DNA of 64,000 nt from Obelidium mucronatum. Lineage: Eukaryota > Chytridiomycota > Chytridiomycetes > Chytridiales > Chytriomycetaceae. Under the pieces are notes generated by a model. That model saw nothing but the letters and a program-made list of their open reading frames with translations. It was not told where the DNA came from and searched no databases. Both the position numbers and the translations under genes were made by a program. This document shows, in pieces, positions 63,013-64,000 of the stretch (positions are counted from its first letter, which is position 1; every line of letters starts with the position of its first letter). The stretch lies in the NCBI GenBank assembly GCA_025765595.1, contig JAIVFH010000044.1:186001-250000 (forward strand). The letters are read 5' to 3'.

Positions 63013-64000
63013 ATGGGATACGATACGCACTATTACGGAGCAATCAAGTTCCAGAAGCCACTTGCCCATTCAGTCCGTCTCCAGTTCTTGACCCTCCAGG
63101 ACCAATCCGGCCGCAACATGTACAAAGACTCTAACCTTCCAAAAGGACCACTCAAGTTTGACTTGATTACTGAGGACGGTACCAGCTCTTACTACAATAG
63201 CTCGGAAAATTACTCCTACGAATACAAGCTTCTGGCTGCCAAGGAACCGGTGACATCGATTCTTGTCTTCCAACTCGTGTATCTCAGAAACCAAGACAAT
63301 AAGCCCCACGTGTTATGGCTTGACTATCTTCTCACGTGGTTCCAGGAAAGAGGGCTCTTCGGAACTGGTCATTTGTGTGTGTATGGGGAAGAAGAAGACG
63401 ACCGTTATGAAGTTCAGGTCAAGAATTCAATCGCGGTCATTATTCCGGAGCTTCGTTACATGTCAAATCAATGTGGGAACCCTGGAGAAAATTGTGCAGA
63501 AGATGAGAGCGATTGTGATCCTAATTCTTCCATTACTGTCCAAGAATGTAGAGTGTGGGAAGCCGATTGTCGGAAGCTTCTTATTGCCGAAAAGGAAACC
63601 GAAAAACCATGCTATTGCGTGAATCAGAACAAGCTTGAATTGCCCTTTGAGAGCGGGTTCTTGGAGGAACTCAAGAAGTGCGTTAATGCTTCCGAGCGGC
63701 AGAGCTGTGCCGAGAGCGTGCTTGGAAACCCAGAAGTCCCTGAAGAGTATAAAAGGGTTCTATTGGCTTCGATTGTTGAGCTGAGGGGATCTGAAGTCAA
63801 ACCAGCAAATCTAGCCAAAGACTTGTCATTCTGTAAAATGTTGATTCAAATTACTTTTGAAGCTCAGTTGGCTGTTTCTCTTGAAGACTTCAGCAACGTC
63901 ATTGCCAGCAATTGTCCGACCATTCGAGAAGTGACTATCACAAATTACGGTTCTGGAATGTTGAGTACAAGTGAATTGGTTGCGGTTGTTCGCTCACTTC
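63013..64000 (+). CDS. Unknown cysteine-rich protein (incomplete, runs off the window)
   Basis: The frame is open from ATG 63013, after an A-run, to the last base: 329 residues without a stop. The first 120 residues look like a beta-sandwich (AHSVRLQFLTLQDQ, SILVFQLVYLRNQDN, HVLWLDYLLTWFQ). A Cys-rich acidic block follows (SNQCGNPGENCAEDESDCDP). It ends in repeated helix-strand units, the last reading NVIASNCPTIREVTITNYGS, which may be LRR-like. Codons are C-ending in the first part. No family recognised, and the C-terminus is unknown. Confidence 0.65.
   Translation, partial: MGYDTHYYGAIKFQKPLAHSVRLQFLTLQDQSGRNMYKDSNLPKGPLKFDLITEDGTSSYYNSSENYSYEYKLLAAKEPVTSILVFQLVYLRNQDNKPHVLWLDYLLTWFQERGLFGTGHLCVYGEEEDDRYEVQVKNSIAVIIPELRYMSNQCGNPGENCAEDESDCDPNSSITVQECRVWEADCRKLLIAEKETEKPCYCVNQNKLELPFESGFLEELKKCVNASERQSCAESVLGNPEVPEEYKRVLLASIVELRGSEVKPANLAKDLSFCKMLIQITFEAQLAVSLEDFSNVIASNCPTIREVTITNYGSGMLSTSELVAVVRSL

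Noticed and set aside
62621..63043. Minus ORF with a hydrophobic leader
   Set aside because: Overlaps the end of the LRR gene and shows no other protein-like feature.

Overview
The window reads as nuclear DNA of a fungus, most likely a zoosporic (chytrid-like) lineage. Genes are split by many short introns of about 46 to 180 bases, nearly all GT...AG, with several GTTTGT donors. They sit close together on both strands with no operons. The housekeeping set is eukaryotic: uS2/RPS0, eL20/RPL20, PGK, homogentisate dioxygenase, 6-phosphogluconolactonase and BUD22. The zoosporic assignment is inference. It rests on a Fuzzy (FUZ)-like tri-longin protein, a family tied to cilia, on an F-box protein with plant-type leucine-rich repeats, and on a relative of B12-dependent methionine synthase. 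All three are rare or absent in Dikarya.

Layout. 1-6.7 kb: a kinase C-terminus, an unidentified gene interrupted by one TAG, BUD22 with a quadruplicated C-terminal motif, and RPS0 followed by three copies of its polyadenylation region. 6.8-17.9 kb: an accessory, repeat-rich island. It holds a 3' half of a tRNA-Val, a 550-residue protein of unknown family, several small spliced unknown genes, a Ulp1-type (C48) SUMO protease, and at least four different tandem-repeat arrays. Two of those arrays (9.17-9.84 and 13.45-14.0 kb) are homologous but inverted, and they flank the Ulp1 gene. That looks like a mobile element or its remnant with subterminal satellite arrays, and it is the best candidate here for something undescribed. 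18-29.7 kb: a divergent pair of coiled-coil genes, a gene relic, PGK, a giant 12-exon bulb-lectin-like gene (about 2,000 residues) and homogentisate dioxygenase. 30-40.3 kb: secreted serine hydrolases with SxxK/YxN motifs, RPL20, a membrane coiled-coil gene, a RING/TRAF-like finger protein, a C2H2 factor and 6-phosphogluconolactonase. 40.5-51.4 kb: a small membrane protein, the FUZ-like gene, a C-terminal-half methionine synthase homologue that has lost the cobalamin His, two EXORDIUM/PHI-1-like secreted proteins, a GPI-type GH114 enzyme, and a methyltransferase/ATP-grasp fusion. 52-64 kb: a pseudokinase, a third serine hydrolase, two WW-AIM24 paralogues with a DnaJ membrane protein between them, small unknown genes, an F-box/LRR gene, and a cysteine-rich gene that runs off the end.

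Many genes are duplicated within the window: serine hydrolase x3, EXO/PHI-1 x2, WW-AIM24 x2, lectin modules about x12. Several otherwise good genes carry single-base frame changes, mostly +1 and mostly beside short homopolymers. These are either sequence errors or young pseudogenes. I mark them and do not repair them. Family names come from motif recognition alone; no database search was run.
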